From Earliella scabrosa (taxonomy: Eukaryota > Basidiomycota > Agaricomycetes > Polyporales > Polyporaceae), in the NCBI GenBank assembly GCA_022605405.1, contig JABYQQ010000012.1, forward strand, positions 186,001 through 250,000: a stretch of 64,000 bases of DNA, given 5' to 3'. This document shows positions 34,028 to 46,021 of this stretch, piece after piece. The position numbers and the translations under genes are program-made. The notes under the pieces were generated by a model. It worked only from the letters and a program-made list of their open reading frames with translations, made no database searches and was not told where the DNA came from. The first letter of the stretch is position 1. The number at the start of each line of letters is the position of its first letter.

Positions 34028-36274
34028 TCAGGCTCTACTATCAACTTTGCCCATCATGTCCCCGAAGCTTGCGCTGTCGCTCATGCAGGAGACGAGGCCT
34101 ACGTCCGGGCTTTCCAGTTCGGTGGTCACGTTGATGTTGATCATCGCAGGAGCGGCGTCCGGTACCTGCCACGCGCATGGGAACAAGTTAGCGTATGATT
34201 ATAGGGATTGGTGCAGATGCGAGCTTGCCTGAGGCACGTTCCACTGCTCCTTGGTGGCGACGTCCTTCGCGCGCGCGATGATGTTCATGCCGAACCGGTC
34301 GCCGCCGTCGAGTATGTTGATGCCTCGACTGACTAGCAGTGTTCTTGTGTTGAGCCTGCAGAAGGGCGAGAAAGGATCACATGAACACCGGGCACATCAG
34401 AGGCATGCCTTGACGTACACCGTCAATAGCGTCATAAAGTATACTTGGGGGTCGGGTCAGCTCAGAGCGGGAGGCATCGTGACATGACCATTGCGACTAA
34501 CCTCTGGTGATCACAAGGCTGAGACTGGGAGAGTACAAAGTCTGTTCCAAGGGAGACTAAGGTCGGCGGTAGATCAGGGTTCATAGCTCTTGTGAGACAA
34601 TCACTTTGCGCACTCACCAAGCATAGCGCCACAATGTTCAGAACACTGATAACGGGTGGGTCATCAGCCTGGTACAAGGCTCGAGCACTTGCTCTTACTT
34701 GTGGATCATCCCTGCCGGAGCTGTGAGACCTCATAGCATCGTGAGGAACAAGATTACGCACCGGTATTGATGACATATGTGACGAAGAATTCACCTATTC
34801 GTTCATATGTTCCGGTCGAGCTATACTGCGGATGAGCGTTGAGCGAAGTGAAAAGGGAGTCTGACACATACGTAGTTGATGCTCTTTTGCGACTTTTGTA
34901 GGTCCCGGTGATCAGAGACGCGGTGATCAGGGTGTCTCCAGCAGATGCAGTAGTATACAGTGCCTTGACTAGTTGCTGAGGATTGTGTCTCAGTCGTGGT
35001 ACGTTTTGGGAATGATAGCTAGACGTATCCTCACGTTGAGCACGCTAGATGGGGCTGTCGTGAAGCTCAGAACCGTGATGCTGAGCATGTCAGTATCAAT
35101 GTGAGTAAGGTTCTCATACACCAGCTGGAGAAACGCACCCTATAAGGAGGACACATCCATACAAGCTCAGCAATGTCAAGGGATGATACAAGCTACGAGC
35201 ACATACCTACAGCGATGGCTGTGGAGTAGCGACATAGATAGAATAATCAGTTTGGGAGATGGAACGGGATCATGGAGCATACCGAGCTCGCCCACGAAGC
35301 ATATTGTCTATGAGAAATTTTAGCCAGACGAGTTGATTCGCGCTGGAGGCACTACTTACAGCAGCGCATGCAAAGATGCGATGATATGTCCCCACTATAC
35401 GCCTTGATATCAGCACGCAATCGGACGGAGGAGAGTCGATTGGAATCTTACTCAGGAAGACTCGGCGAACAAAGAAACTGCATCGGCGGGTTGAGGTCAA
35501 CTTCAACGGTCACACTATCTGGTGATCGCTATCACTCACAGTTGGGACGCAATCATGTTCATGCCCTGGTGCGGTGGATGAATCTTTCAGGTATATGATA
35601 CACGCGATGGATCATGGACTCACCACGACAAGGGGAATACACTGCGTGCGGCATCTGTCAACTTCATGCTTGAAGTAGAACCGGGAGTAGCACTCACAAT
35701 CAAGGACCTAGACGGTCAAGGGCCATTCATAAGTGGAGAACTCTGAACTGAACCGGCAACCATGCATACCAAACACCGTAACCACTTGCCAATTCGAATA
35801 CCCCAAAGCCATAGCGTGAGACCAGGTAGTAGTAGCTGTCTTGCGCATCAATAGGGCCGCCTGCGGAGCGCTTGTTGACAGCTGTACGACTGACCATGAA
35901 TGCAGCGAAAAGGCGACATGGACGGTTTGAAGAATACTGAAACGTGCTAGATGAGCGACCGCAGCGCAAGCCCGGCGTATATATGCACCCAGGACCTACA
36001 ATACGAAGATGACCTGAGGGACCACTTCAACAGCAGCCCCATCGGAAGTGAGAGCGAAGGACGTACCAGAGCGCGCAGTACAAAAGACTCGGTCGGGAAC
36101 AAACGAGCGTATCTGTATGCTTGATGCAAGGCAACACCGTACAGCCTGATCATAGAGCGGAATCCAGGAGTGAACCTAGGAAGAACAGTATTTGGGGACT
36201 CACATCGTGGCGATGAAGGTACAGATGAGGTAGGCCCCGAAGGTTGGGCCTACTATGTCCGCCTGCAATGCCAT
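34028..36274 (-). CDS. DUF6534-family membrane protein
   Basis: This DUF6534 protein starts at 36274 with MALQADIVGPTFGAYLICTF. Exon 1 is 36274-36204 and exon 2 is 36145-36067 (79 nt, LYGVALHQAYRYARLFPTES). An exon reading YYYLVSRYGFGVFELASGYG matches the third membrane region. The C-terminal exons encode LNTRTLLVSRGINILDGGDR with EQWNVPQ, then VPDAAPAMININVTTELESP to the stop at 34028. It belongs to the same C-terminal subfamily as the copies at 13007, 18534 and 23313. Some middle exons are hard to place by eye, so I cannot exclude a damaged splice site. Confidence 0.75.
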
Positions 36275-38322
36275 GGTGTTGGAAGGAGCGAACGTGGATT
36301 ACCTGGGTGTGTCGGAGGGGAGGCGGGGTATAAGTGTGAGACGTGACCGACGAGGACTCGACGGGTCAGTGAGCGGCCCGAGTTTATTGGGCAGAGAAGC
36401 TGAAGATGCGCCGGGACGTCCGTTTCCAAGTTGCGTAAATCTTTGGATGGGCTTCTCGGAGACACGTTCCGAGGCCGCTGCGGCCTGGTTCCATCTCTTC
36501 GAAGGCGTCTTGACCCTCGGAATTGACATGTCCGAGCTGACGGGCATGAGGCGCTGTCGCACAGCATATGAGGGCGCGCGTCCTCCTTCAAGTTCATTGG
36601 GCTCTACAATGAGCCTGCCGATGATGAGAACAAAGATACTGTTGTGGAAGAGAGAAGAGGGATGTACTTGGGTCTGATCATCCTGACCCGATGGCCAATG
36701 CATCACGGGGAGCTATGAAGCTATGCACAGACGGCTCAGAACTCAAGATGACATGCCGAAATGGTAACCTCTGGGGAATGGTTGCACATCACCACGTGGC
36801 AGTAATATGCCGGCGGTGGCACGATGTCTTGGTCTCAGTATCTCGTTACATATTCGAAGCAGCGTTTCTTGCACGCGTCGGTAGCTTACCGCACTTTTGA
36901 CTTACCTCTGCCGTTACGGTTTCTCATGCAATTCGCACTTTTGAGCGTTCCGCCTCGCTCGTCCCGATTCCCTTTGTCCGTCGTCGTGAGAGCTCCGGTT
37001 GCCAGATCCAACGCCCAGCCCTGCTGTAACGGACATTTTGAACGACACTAGGCATACCGAGAGCGAATGGGACAGCCGTGAGACAGTCTGTCACCTTGGC
37101 GTGCATCGAGTCGGATGACATTACATACCAAGTATACGCTGGCTATGGGACGGTATCAGCACGATCGTCAATGAAGGGGATGGTCAAGGGTTTGACGTAC
37201 CGCTTTCCGTGATCTCTATCTTCAAGACGCGCGTTGGGCGGATGGGTGGTTCCCACCGCATGCGGGCATCAGATCTTATGCCCAGCACGACGACAGAGTA
37301 TCACCCTAGCCAGCGAGCTCCTCACTGAAGCCCGGGAATGCTTGTGAGTTAGTCATGGCGCTTCTAGTCCACATCCTTCTGACCTTCGAGCTGCCTCAGC
37401 GAAAGGGGAGCTGGCAAACCTTCCACCGGCTGCAAGGTAGCTATAGGACGTGCTGCGGCGATCTAAAGAAAGATTGCTGGAAGAATGCACCTCGACAGAT
37501 TTAGCCCGAGATAGCAATAGAGCAGCGTGCGGACTGTGCGAAAGACCAGAAGAAGCTCATGAGCAAGGTTGACTTGGATGTTGCATCCGAGTTTAACGTA
37601 CGCTAACGTTTGGTCGCTGACGAGGCTATTCCCTGATCAAGCGCTCGAACCCGAGTTGGGTAGGTTTTGATGGTGTCGTCATCGCCACTCACCGCCTTTG
37701 TGGTTCCGGCGGCCGCCTCATCTTGAGTTGAGTCTACTAGTATGCCCCCCGAGGACTTGGACTCTTGCACGTCGCATCTCATTCATGACCTGAGAGCCAA
37801 GCGAGGTAAGCACTTGAGTGCCATGTCGTGACAAGTAGTACCCTTGATGGTGAGTCAATACGTACTATGTACGCTAGGAGACGGCGGATGATGTGCATGC
37901 TGACATGATCATGATGCGCGCCGATTGTGCACTAGGCAATTCCCCATACCATTCAGGCCATCTCGCCCACGAGCAGCTATAGCATGCATGCCTTTGAGTT
38001 GGCCCTACGCACACGTGTAGGAAAAGCAATAAAAGTGGCTGCTCAAGGAGATTGTGCGTAGGCTGCCAGATGTTGCATACAGGGTCAAATGCCTATGCGA
38101 CTTGTTACATCTCCGGGTGCGCCCGCGTGCTCTGCTGCGCCACGGCGGTGATGCGACTACGTAGTGGTGTTGATTCCCACAGCGACGACTGCAACGCGCG
38201 TACTTAAGCACTGTACTTATGGCGGGCATCATGGCAGGAACGAAGCTTACGGATGAGATAATAATCGTATCCCCGCGAGGGCTCACCCACGCTTCTTTCC
38301 CCCTTTCTTCCTTACGCGCACG
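36275..38322. other. Two-kilobase gene-free gap between divergent DUF6534 genes
   Basis: No coding pattern is visible on either strand. Reading frames are short, and the sequence is less GC-biased than coding DNA. It may contain decayed sequence, but I found no terminal repeats or protein remnant to identify it. The ends should hold the promoters of the two DUF6534 genes. Confidence 0.45.
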
Positions 38323-40705
38323 ATGTCTGTGTACGAGTCCATCGTCTCGCCCGCGACTGGCGTCCCATCAATGCCGTCGGTCCTCGCCCAGACGGGCATT
38401 TCGCTGACGAACACTCATGGCGCTGTACTTATTGGAACCTTCTGTGGAGTTATGTGAGTTGTCACGTACCAAGTATCCTGCTGACAGCCGGCTCATCATC
38501 TTATCCAAGTTTATACGGCATTAGCCTGCATCAATGCTATCACTACGCTCGTTCATTCTCCTCGGACGCGCTCGTCATCAAGCTTCTAGTGAGGGGATCA
38601 ACAATTCTTATGTTTTCGGATGCGTTAAGCTAATTGCATTTAGGTCGTCCTCGTTATGTGAGTTGGGATGACCCGAGACATGTCCCGTTGATCTCGAAGC
38701 TGACAGAGACATATAGGCTGTTAGAAACAGTTCATGTTGCGGTCACAATCCATTCATGGTGAGGCAAGTTTGGATTGCTGGATAGAAGCGGAGTTCTGAC
38801 AATAGCAAAGCTACTATTACCTGGTCTCCCACTACTTCGACCCGCTCGCCTTATTGCATGGAGTCTGGTTCGTCTCAACCTACATGTACGGTTGGTACAG
38901 TTGATCTCAAGATACGCCGCAGGTCATTAAACGTATGTGTCCTTCTATCACGCATGTCATTAGCGGCAGTCATACTGACGGTGGGCATACTCGGTCGTGC
39001 TTGCGACACTGATAGCTTCTCCCCATGCTTTCGGTGAGTGCTGTCGTGATATGATTGTCTTGATTTGTCCTCACCTCCTGCAAATTGTCAGGGTACACTC
39101 ATGTTCATCTCTCAACTGTGAGCCTTTTATCTTTCCCGACGACTATTGCCGTCGTCTGAGCAACGAGTAGCTTCTTTGCGTACCGTGTCTTCTTGAGTAC
39201 GTTTCAATCGGTAGTATCTTGCGGATTGTCGAGCTGATGAAGACACAATATCAGTGGGTCCTGGACAGCGCATTGTTGTCGTGATAGCGGTGAGTCGAAC
39301 TCCTCATTCAGCCGTCAGTCCGTTGATTCATCTCGGTCTCAAGCTGTTGCTACTTGTCGGAGAAGTCGGTAAGCGATGACGTCGCTTGTTTTCCCTGCCA
39401 CCTTTTACTCATCGAGTCATTCATGGACATAAGCTCTCTCGATAGGTACGCACGATGGTCGTATGTCCGATGATGGCTGCGCTCACACGCTCTGAACTAA
39501 CAGCTGCGACGGCTAAAGCGTAAGCTTGGCTGGTTTCCCATGCTTGAGCTTCATGCTGATTCCAACCCGCCGTGCTGTTGCGTACTAAATAGCTTACTCA
39601 TCTCAGGTTACGAACAAACCAAGAATGTGACAGTGCGTCTGTCACACTCTCGTATTCCTTGATCTCTTACTCAAAGGGTGTCAGTATCTTGGAGCAGGCG
39701 GCCTCGGCTTGGCGGTCATAGGGGATGCGCTGCTCACACTCGCGCTGATCCTGGCGTTCCACAGAAGCCGAAATGCAGACCGATCGCAAACTGTGCGGCC
39801 GCGGGACAGCTTCATCCAGCCGATGAGCTTGGACGCGGTTAAGGGCAGTCTAGACAATCCGGAGCAACTCAGAGCGGTCGGTCCACAGATCGAAGAAAGG
39901 CAGGAAACTGTCGCAGACTTCCTCCAGATATATCTGATCAATACGGGTGAGTCATATGTGATCCTTTCTAGACCCCAATGTCATGTACCATGGTTAATAC
40001 TGGAGATTAGGTCTCTTGGCTGGGTGAGGTTTCGGTTCCGTCACCACAATATCAGTAGGAAGTCCTGACCCAACTCTATAGCGCTTTCAACCTCGCCGCC
40101 TTCATTGCTGTGAGTCGCTCAATTTTGGAAGCCGAGAGGATGGGATGGCTGACCCTGTATCATAGGCACTCGCACGTCCAGCCGACCTGATATACGTCAG
40201 CATCAACATCATCACCACGAGACGTACGTTGACTTGAGAATATTCTTGGGTTATTCAGCTGCTTACAGCTCAATCGATCATCGCAGTCTACGGCAATTCC
40301 CTGCTTGCAGTGTGAGTGGTACTCTTCGACGTTGATCTAGAATGAATCTGACAAAGCGTGCTGTGTCGATCTCAGACTCAACTCGCGCAAAGCTTCCCTG
40401 GCTGGGATGGAGATCTTCGTGGACAGCTCGTCACCGGTCAACATTGCCGACGCAGAACGAGCTCAGAGCCGCATGAACTGGAATGTGCCTGTGGTACGTG
40501 CCCGTGTGTTTGTAACAACGCGATGAGCTGACGGCGGCATACCTTGTACCAGACGTGGAAGGAGCCCCCGCAGATTCGGGTTGACGTTGCAACCGAACGG
40601 GAAACAGACGGGCCTTCGCGTGCGCAAGATCCAGGTCATGATGGCGCTCTGTTGATGCGGCTTAGAGGGACTTTGAGGCGTGCTTCTCGAGGAGCGAGGG
40701 CGTAG
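38323..40705 (+). CDS. DUF6534-family membrane protein, divergent copy
   Basis: This DUF6534 protein starts MSVYESIVSPATGVPSMPSV. Exon 1 is 38323-38453 and exon 2 is 38510-38588 (79 nt, LYGISLHQCYHYARSF). Then follow ETVHVAVTIHSC, YYYLVSHYFDPLALLHGVW and an exon with GLAVIGDALLTLALILAFHR. That exon is followed by an unusual hydrophilic insertion of about 50 residues (DAVKGSLDNPEQLRAVGPQI) before the next membrane segment. The C-terminus reads LNSRKASLAGMEIFVDSSSP and then TWKEPPQIRVDVATERETDG, ending at 40705. It keeps the exon pattern of its relatives but lacks the GGEHFGMNI-type block seen in the subfamily of four. It is the most diverged member in the middle of the window. Confidence 0.78.
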
Positions 40706-41198
40706 GTTTGGAACACAATGTGTCGACAGAGGCTGACTCTGGAGACCGTGATCCCGAACGGCGGAGCAGAGCGATTGAAATTCGGTTGTGCGACCATTGT
40801 TAGCATTCAATGATTATGACGGTGGCATTCCAACCCACTTCTTTCTTAGCGTGAATGAAGACTAAGCATGAGTCTCCGACGACGGACTAAGTCTTGGACG
40901 AGGAGAAAGACGCGGAAAGACGGCCCGGAAAACGCCTAAGCCGCGTCATGCACGTGACCATGTTTCGAACGCGCCACCAACGCGTTCGACGCTGACCACG
41001 ACCTCGGCCACGACCGCGACCACGGCGACGAATGCCTCCAACGTGACGAACTGGGCGTGGACGACGATCAACTCACCTGGCTTGCCTTAGTACCACTTTA
41101 AGAGCGGCAACGACGCGCTCGCTCAGAGTCACTGTCCTCTCAGGCTACCCTTTTCCTCGACCCTCCTCAGCGACCGACACCACGACAATCACGCCGCC
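40706..41198. other. Intergenic region upstream of SMC2
   Basis: This is the promoter and 5' UTR region of SMC2. Pyrimidine-rich sequence lies at 41130-41170. No gene is supported. Confidence 0.45.
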
Positions 41199-44100
41199 AT
41201 GCACATACAGGAGCTCATTCTAGATGGATTTAAGTCCTATCCAGTCAGGACACAGATCTCCGGCTGGGATCCTTCATTCAACGCCATCACTGGCCTCAAC
41301 GGTTCCGGCAAGTCCAACATCCTCGACGCGATTTGCTTTGTACTCGGACTGACCAACATGTCATCGGTGAGTACTCTTTGCAAGTGTTGTACATGGATCT
41401 TTTGCTTCTCCCACTCGATGGAGGTCGCTGTGCTGTAAACACACACATCCGCTTTCCTATCACAGCACTCCCCATCCTCCTCGGAACATCGTATACGAGA
41501 GTATGCTCACACAGCTCCAATAGATGCGTGCCCAAAACCAACAGGATCTCATCTACAAGCGTGGCCAGGCGGGCGTCACCAAAGCCAGTGTCACCATAGT
41601 CTTTGACAACTCCGACCGCGCAACTAGTCCAGTCGGCTACGAGTCGTTGTCCCAGATCACAGTAACCAGACAGGTACGTGTGCACACTCCCGCCCCTTTG
41701 GATTGTACGTGCTGAAGGGCGCGTCCTAGATTGCCATCCCCAATGTATCCAAGTACCTCCTCAATGGCCACAAAGTGACACAGCAGACTATCCAGACGTT
41801 GTTCCAGGGTGTGCAGCTCAACATCAACAACCCCAATTTCCTCATCATGCAGGGTCGTATCACCAAGGTGCGCACTACTCACATCCATCCTCCGACCTGC
41901 TTCATCCCCTGCCCCAGGTCCTCAACATGCGACCGCAAGAAATTCTCGGCATGGTCGAAGAAGCGGCGGGGACACGCATGTTCGAGGAGCGGAAAGAGAA
42001 GGGCCTCCGTACGATAGCGAAGAAGAACAAGAAGGTCGAGGAGCTGACTGCTCTGATTGAGGAGGAGGTCGCGCCAAAGCTCAACAAGCTCCGTGAGGAG
42101 AAGAGGTCTTTCGTCCTGTGGCAACGGACCACCGCTGAGCTCGAACGGATCGCTCGCACGCTTCGTGCGTGGGAGTACATGGAGGCGCAGCAGCGTGTCG
42201 CGGCCAAGGAGCAGGAGATTGAGGATGTGGAGAAAGAGGTCGCGGCGCTGAAGAAGGAAAAGGGGAGGTACGACAAGGAGATCAAGGCTGCGGAGAAGCA
42301 GATGGATGCCGTGCATGCGCAGAGGGATCAGGAGCTCAAGAAAGGGGGCAAGTTCAAGAAGCTGGAGGAGGCGGTGAACGAACTGGGCAAGAAACTCGCC
42401 AAACTGCGCACTCAGGTGGAAATCAAGAACGGTACCATTAAGGACGAGGAGGGCAAGATCGCTGCTTCGGAAAGGGACTTGGAGCAGGTGGGTAAATCAT
42501 CTGTTGTAGTGATTTGCTCACTCATGGCTTTGCAGTTGCGAGCCAACCTCGACGAGAAGCAGCAACAAGTGGACAAGCTGACAGCTGAATACAATGCTGT
42601 GAAGGAGAAGCACATTTCCCTTCAGACCGCTCAGAACAGCGCGGAGGAGCTATTGCAGACACTGCTCACAGGTCTATCGTCTAACAAGGGCGATGGCAAC
42701 ACCGGCGGCGGCTACATGGGGCAGATCGCCGACGCAGAGAAGCGCATGACGGAAGCGAAGGCCGAGGAGTCGCAGTTCACGACTAAGCTCGAGATGAAGC
42801 AAGCGGCGCTCAAGGAGCTGCAGGCGAAGCACAAACAGGTCGCCGACGAGGTCAGAGACAGTGCCCGAAACCTCGAAGCCTTGAAGACGACTGTCGAGAA
42901 CTTCAAGGGTAAGGTCGCCGAGACTGGATGGAGCGAGGAGAAGGAACAAGCTCACGAGACCGCATTGCGCGAAGCCAAGCACAAAGTCCGGAATCTCACT
43001 GAGGTGTGTCTTTTTCTCCTGGTCTGGTCAGGATCCGACTAACATGAGGATCAGGAGCGTGATCGTGTCAAGAGCCGCCTCTCTAACCTCGACTTCGAGT
43101 ACGCGTCGCCCTATCCCAACTTTGACCGCAATAAGGTCAAGGGTCTCGTTGCGTCTCTCGTGTCGCTGGACCAAGTGAACTACAGTGCGGCGACCGCGCT
43201 CGAGATCACCGCTGGCGGGCGGCTATACAACGTTGTCGTCGAGTCTGACGAGGTCGGCAAGCAGCTTCTCCAGAATGGCCGCCTCAGAAGGCGCGTCACG
43301 CTCATTCCACTCAACCGAATCGAGAGCTACCGAGTGACCCCTCAGGTCTGACCATCTTGTTTATGCACGGTTGCTCACTGGCTGAAGCAGATATGCAGAA
43401 AATCCAAGCAGCCGAAAAGCTCTCCCGCGGGAAGGCGCGACTCGCGATCTCGCTCATTGGACACCCCCAGGAGGTCGCGAACGCGATGTTCTACGTCTTT
43501 GGGGGCACGTTCATCTGCGAGGACGCCGAGACCGCGAAGCTCATCACGTTCTCGCGCGAGGTCGGTGTGAAGTGCGTCACGCTCGACGGCGACGTGTATG
43601 ACCCGTCTGGCACGCTCAGTGGCGGCGCCGCGCCGAGCGGGTCCGGCCTCCTCATCAAGGTGCAGGAGCTCATTGAAGCGGAAGGAAAGCTGCAGGATGC
43701 GCGCAATGAGCTAGCCCAGTTGGAACGCGAAGAGGACCGCTCGAAGGCCGTGCGCGAGAAGTGGAAGGCACTGGCGCGAGAGCTCAGCATGAAGGAGCAC
43801 GAGCTGACACTGCTGCAGGAGCAAGTCGACAACAGTAACGCGTCTCGGGTGAGTCCGAAGTTCCGTCAACATCGAGCTGCCTCCTAACAACAATCACTCA
43901 TCTGGCAGATCGGTGCCCAAGTTGAAGCCCACGAGAAGGAAATCGCCGAGTTGAGGGAGTCCATTCAAGTCGCGAAGGAGAAGCAGGCGACGGAGAAGGA
44001 GAAAGTGAAGAAGCTCAAGAAGGACATGGACGAGTTCAAGAACAACAAGGAGGGCAAGATTGAAGAGCTCAAGGTTGGATTGCTGAACACTCAAACTATG

Positions 44101-45676
44101 ACGCTGCTGACACCCTTGGCAGGCCAATGTGCATAAGCAGAAGGAGGTGTTGCAGAAGCAGAACACGTTGGTCAAGACGAAGCACAAGGACCTGCAGACA
44201 GCTGAGCTCGAGTTCGGTATGCATGCTAGCGTGATTTCTTCAGGGACCTGAGTTTCTGATGTGTTCTGGTCATATGCAGAGGCAATGAAGGCTGATCTTG
44301 AGAAGGATAAGAAGGACATCGAGAGCGCACGTCACGCCGTCAAGAAGCTGTATAAGGAGCTTGATAAGCTGAACGACGAAGTGAAGAGTGCTGAAGTATG
44401 TTGCGTCCTCGGCATGTATTATCGGGTGCTCTGAGACCAATGTCTTTGGACAGGCGGACTCGGCGAAGGCAGAGCAGAGTCTAGCGGAGGAACGCGCAAC
44501 GCTCAGCCGATACGACGAGGAGATCAAGTCGCTCGATCGGGTCATCAAGGAGAAGAAGCAGTCGATATCCGAAGCTGAGTTGAAGCTCACTCAGCTGGAG
44601 CACGATATCGGGAGCCTGAAGAAGGAGAGGACGACCGCTGAGCACTTCGCTGGAAACCTCGAGAAGCAGTACGACTGGATTGTCGAGGAGCGCGAGTGCG
44701 TATATGGCCTTGTTGTGCACTCGGCATTCAACTGATGTCTCGCAGTCAATTCGGCAAACCGGGCACTCCGTACGACTTCAAGAAGGCCGACATCGGCCAG
44801 CTGCGGGCCAGAGCTCAAGAGCTGGAGGCCCAGCAGAAGGGCATGAAGAAGAAGGTCAACCCCAAGTCGGTCCATATGCTTGAGGAGTGAGTAGTTGGCT
44901 AGTCTCTCAGCGCCTTAGCCAGCCTTATTGACTATCTTGTAGCGTCGAGAAGAACGAGGCGAACCTCAAGAAGATGATTCAGCAAGTCTTGAAGGACAAG
45001 AAGCAAATGCTGGACACGATCGAGACGCTCGACCAGCACAAGCGCGAGGCTGTCGAGAAGACTTGGACGAAGGTCAACGGGTACGTCTTGCACGCGATTT
45101 TGCCTCGTCTCAGTAGCTAATCCCCTTACAGCGACTTCGGTGCGATCTTCGCCGAGCTGCTTCCTGGCAACTTTGCCAAGCTCCAGCCACCGGAAGGTCA
45201 GGACCTAATGCAGGGTCTCGAAGTCAAAGTCCGTCTCGGTACTGTGTGGAAGCAGAGTCTTACGGAGCTCAGTGGTGGTCAACGGTAAGCATCCGATTCA
45301 CTGTCCCGCACGTGTAGAGGACCAAATACTGATTGCTTCCACCAGGTCGCTGATCGCACTGTCACTCATCATGTCCCTCTTGCAGTTCAAGCCCGCGCCG
45401 ATGTACATTTTGGACGAGATCGACGCGGCGCTGGACCTGTCGCACACGCAGCACATTGGGCAGCTCTTCCGGACGCGCTTCAAGGGCTCGCAGTTCATCG
45501 TCGTCTCGCTCAAGGAGGGCCTCTTCACGAACGCGAACGTGCTCTTCCGCACGCGCTTCCGCGACGGGACGTCCATCGTCGAGCGCACCGCGCATCGCTC
45601 AACAGGTGGCGCGCACCAGAATGGGGCGGAGGACGACGAGAACGTGCCGCCTGCGGCGCGGCGCGCGAGAAGGTAG
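41199..45676 (+). CDS. SMC2: Condensin subunit SMC2
   Basis: This is the structural-maintenance-of-chromosomes ATPase of condensin, partner of SMC4, needed for mitotic chromosome compaction. Fifteen exons (41199-41366, 41524-41673, 41730-41867, 41918-42487, 42536-43003, 43055-43345, 43399-43848, 43909-44073, 44123-44216, 44280-44395, 44454-44695, 44746-44886, 44943-45080, 45132-45284, 45346-45676) give 1204 aa, normal for SMC2. The Walker A is GLNGSGKSN (32-40). Head signature blocks include [15 protein letters not shown] and [20 protein letters not shown], and [14 protein letters not shown]. Two long coiled coils flank a hinge containing [17 protein letters not shown]. The ABC signature LTELSGGQR ends near residue 1095 and the Walker B is [12 protein letters not shown]. 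The hinge and head sequences identify SMC2 rather than SMC1, 3 or 4. No defects are seen. Confidence 0.95.
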
Positions 45677-46021
45677 GATGGCCGGTGTCCGTCTACTCTG
45701 CTCTCTTCTCTCCCCGTGTGTCGACGCGGGTCTCTGTTCTCTCATTGGTGTATCGCTTGGTTGTTTACGATGCCTACAATAGGACGTGTTGTACTAACAT
45801 AATGTACTCTCTAATGCACGTTCACGATGACGATTCCTCTTCCGGTTGTGCCCACTCATTCAGTCAGACCAACGGAGAGCTATTTGGAGTTGCTTTGATT
45901 CTACTGCTGCACTGTACACGAACCTACACCCGCCAGACGAAACATAAGTCGATAGTGGTGGCAAAACGGTTGTCTAGCGTATGATAGCGACTCTGGCCAC
46001 CAGTGCACCGCACCAAGACTA
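45677..46021. other. Convergent intergenic region
   Basis: This is the short 3' spacer between SMC2 and OLA1. Nothing else is seen. Confidence 0.5.

Noticed and set aside
36299..36706. A 135-codon minus-strand frame next to the DUF6534 start at 36274
   Set aside because: No domain or splice partner, and a competing frame of the same length on the other strand.
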